In this document: positions 36,157 through 37,047 of the stretch, piece after piece | How positions within the stretch are numbered: the stretch's first letter is position 1 | Layout of the letters: the number at the start of each line of letters is the position of its first letter | Assembly (NCBI GenBank): GCA_016840825.1 | Contig: JAEORN010000265.1 | Location: forward strand, 1 to 37,047 | Direction: 5' to 3' | DNA length: 37,047 nt | DNA from: Candidatus Thorarchaeota archaeon | Lineage (GTDB): Archaea; Asgardarchaeota; Thorarchaeia; Thorarchaeales; Thorarchaeaceae | Made by a program: the position numbers and the translations under genes | Notes under the pieces: model-generated | What the model saw: only the letters and a program-made list of their open reading frames with translations | Databases searched by the model: none | What the model was told of the DNA's origin: nothing

Positions 36157-37047
36157 ATGCTATCAAAAGGAATGACCTCTCTTTTACTTAGTCTATTGAT
36201 TATCCCAATTATCATTGTACCTGTAACTGTCCTTGATAATGTAGAAGAGACTGAAATGATGAAATCGCATGATGATCCTGCAAGCAACATTATTGACCTG
36301 AATAATGATATCTCTCTTAGAAATCCTATTGACAAAAATCAAGTCCTAGAAAATCATTACACGGTTTCTCAAGATAGTTTTGATGGAGTTCTGGATCCAG
36401 TTTCAATCGAACAACGAGGTTATTTTGCCTCAGGAACTATCAGCTCTAGAACAGACACAGGTGTTAATACTGGGACCAATTTATCATTGGATACAGATCA
36501 TAACTGGGTAGCAGATGAAGCAGAAGTATCTGTTTGGAATCTTGAGAAGCTGTATGCAGTCAATGGAAGTTTCGACGAGGGAATTGCTGGCACGAATGTT
36601 TTTCCAACAGGTGATGTGGCCTACCATCCTATTGGATGGGACGCAACTAGCTACAATGATAGCACGTATGATGATGATGTGCAGCTGGCTGCATATGATT
36701 CATCTGGAAGGCAATATGTAACAGTAGAGAGTCAGGGAGGTAAGGTCGGACAGAATGCCTTTGGTCATGTTGCTGGCACGAAGATACTATGGACCCAAGA
36801 ATTCGTAAACGCTCCATATACTGAAGACTTCATCCTGAGCTTTGATTATTTCTATCTACGAGGTCCCATCGATGGGCCCACTGGCACAAATCCAGTAACT
36901 GGAAATTGTAGCCTAACCCTTTTCGTAAACGGGACAAATGTCTGGAACATGAGTCTGCTTCTTCTCTCGCAGAGAGGTGTCTGGCTCGAAACAGGTGATA
37001 TTCATCTCAGTATTTCCGGTGCTCCAAGTTCTATCCTTTTTGAGCTC
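36157..37047 (+). CDS. Giant surface protein, paralogue 3, 3' end outside window
   Basis: The frame stays open from the ATG at 36157 to the window edge, 297 codons. The start has GAGGA seven bases upstream. A signal peptide (MLSKGMTSLLLSLLIIPIII) is followed by a longer spacer than in the other two copies, then the family N-terminal region: VLDPVSIEQRGYFASGTI, RTDTGVNTGTNLSLDT, VWNLEKLYAVNGSFD, a GWDATSY segment and HVAGTKILWTQEFVNAPYTEDF. It is therefore a third tandem member. Ig-like modules, the membrane helix and the cytoplasmic domain would lie downstream and cannot be checked here. Confidence 0.88.
   Translation, partial: MLSKGMTSLLLSLLIIPIIIVPVTVLDNVEETEMMKSHDDPASNIIDLNNDISLRNPIDKNQVLENHYTVSQDSFDGVLDPVSIEQRGYFASGTISSRTDTGVNTGTNLSLDTDHNWVADEAEVSVWNLEKLYAVNGSFDEGIAGTNVFPTGDVAYHPIGWDATSYNDSTYDDDVQLAAYDSSGRQYVTVESQGGKVGQNAFGHVAGTKILWTQEFVNAPYTEDFILSFDYFYLRGPIDGPTGTNPVTGNCSLTLFVNGTNVWNMSLLLLSQRGVWLETGDIHLSISGAPSSILFEL

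Overview
The window reads as archaeal chromosome. It has a group II chaperonin (thermosome), the archaeal/eukaryotic ribosomal protein eS17, an ATP-dependent DNA ligase of the archaeal type, an MptA-type GTP cyclohydrolase, TATA-box promoters and several TTG/GTG starts. The surface proteins carry a cytoplasmic domain that looks longin/roadblock-like, a fold class unusually common in Asgard archaea. Together with the hydrogenase, 2-oxoacid:ferredoxin oxidoreductase and pterin genes, this makes an Asgard (Thorarchaeota-like) anaerobe my best guess. Archaeal origin is near certain; the Asgard placement is inference.

Layout. (1) 1-1051 (-): thermosome subunit, cut by the window edge, with a promoter holding two near-identical 21-bp repeats. 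(2) 1290-5682: a small membrane protein, then on the minus strand a V4R-domain protein followed by a [NiFe] hydrogenase large subunit, small subunit and ferredoxin; a second V4R gene heads the hydrogenase operon. (3) 5829-12383 (+): fused gamma-alpha and beta subunits of a 2-oxoacid:ferredoxin oxidoreductase, class II fumarase, and the flavoprotein and iron-sulfur subunits of succinate dehydrogenase/fumarate reductase, without a membrane-anchor gene. Blocks 2 and 3 form a neighbourhood joining hydrogen, ferredoxin and C4-dicarboxylate metabolism. (4) 12393-16773: a DinB-like protein and an orphan beta-class DNA methyltransferase (-), then a large fusion of an extracellular amidotransferase-like domain to a MOP-type flippase (+). 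(5) 16834-19451: eS17 (-), DNA ligase and a PTPS-family pterin enzyme (+). (6) 19454-26411 (-): three signalling genes, a cytosolic kinase with ten PAS domains and one GAF, a lone receiver, and a receiver-PAS-kinase. (7) 26587-27417 (+): mptA. (8) 27546-37047 (+): three tandem paralogues of giant surface proteins, the third cut by the window edge.

The most interesting system is block 8. Each protein has a signal peptide and a shared N-terminal beta-rich domain. The two complete members then have a variable number of Ig-like modules, one transmembrane helix, a basic stop-transfer stretch and a strongly conserved cytoplasmic domain of about 214 residues that looks longin/roadblock-like. That is the architecture of a receptor or adhesin coupling the cell surface to the cytoplasm.

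The pterin genes (mptA and a PTPS homologue with Glu where QueD-type enzymes have the catalytic Cys) fit tetrahydromethanopterin or folate synthesis. I saw no mobile element, CRISPR array, tRNA or rRNA.
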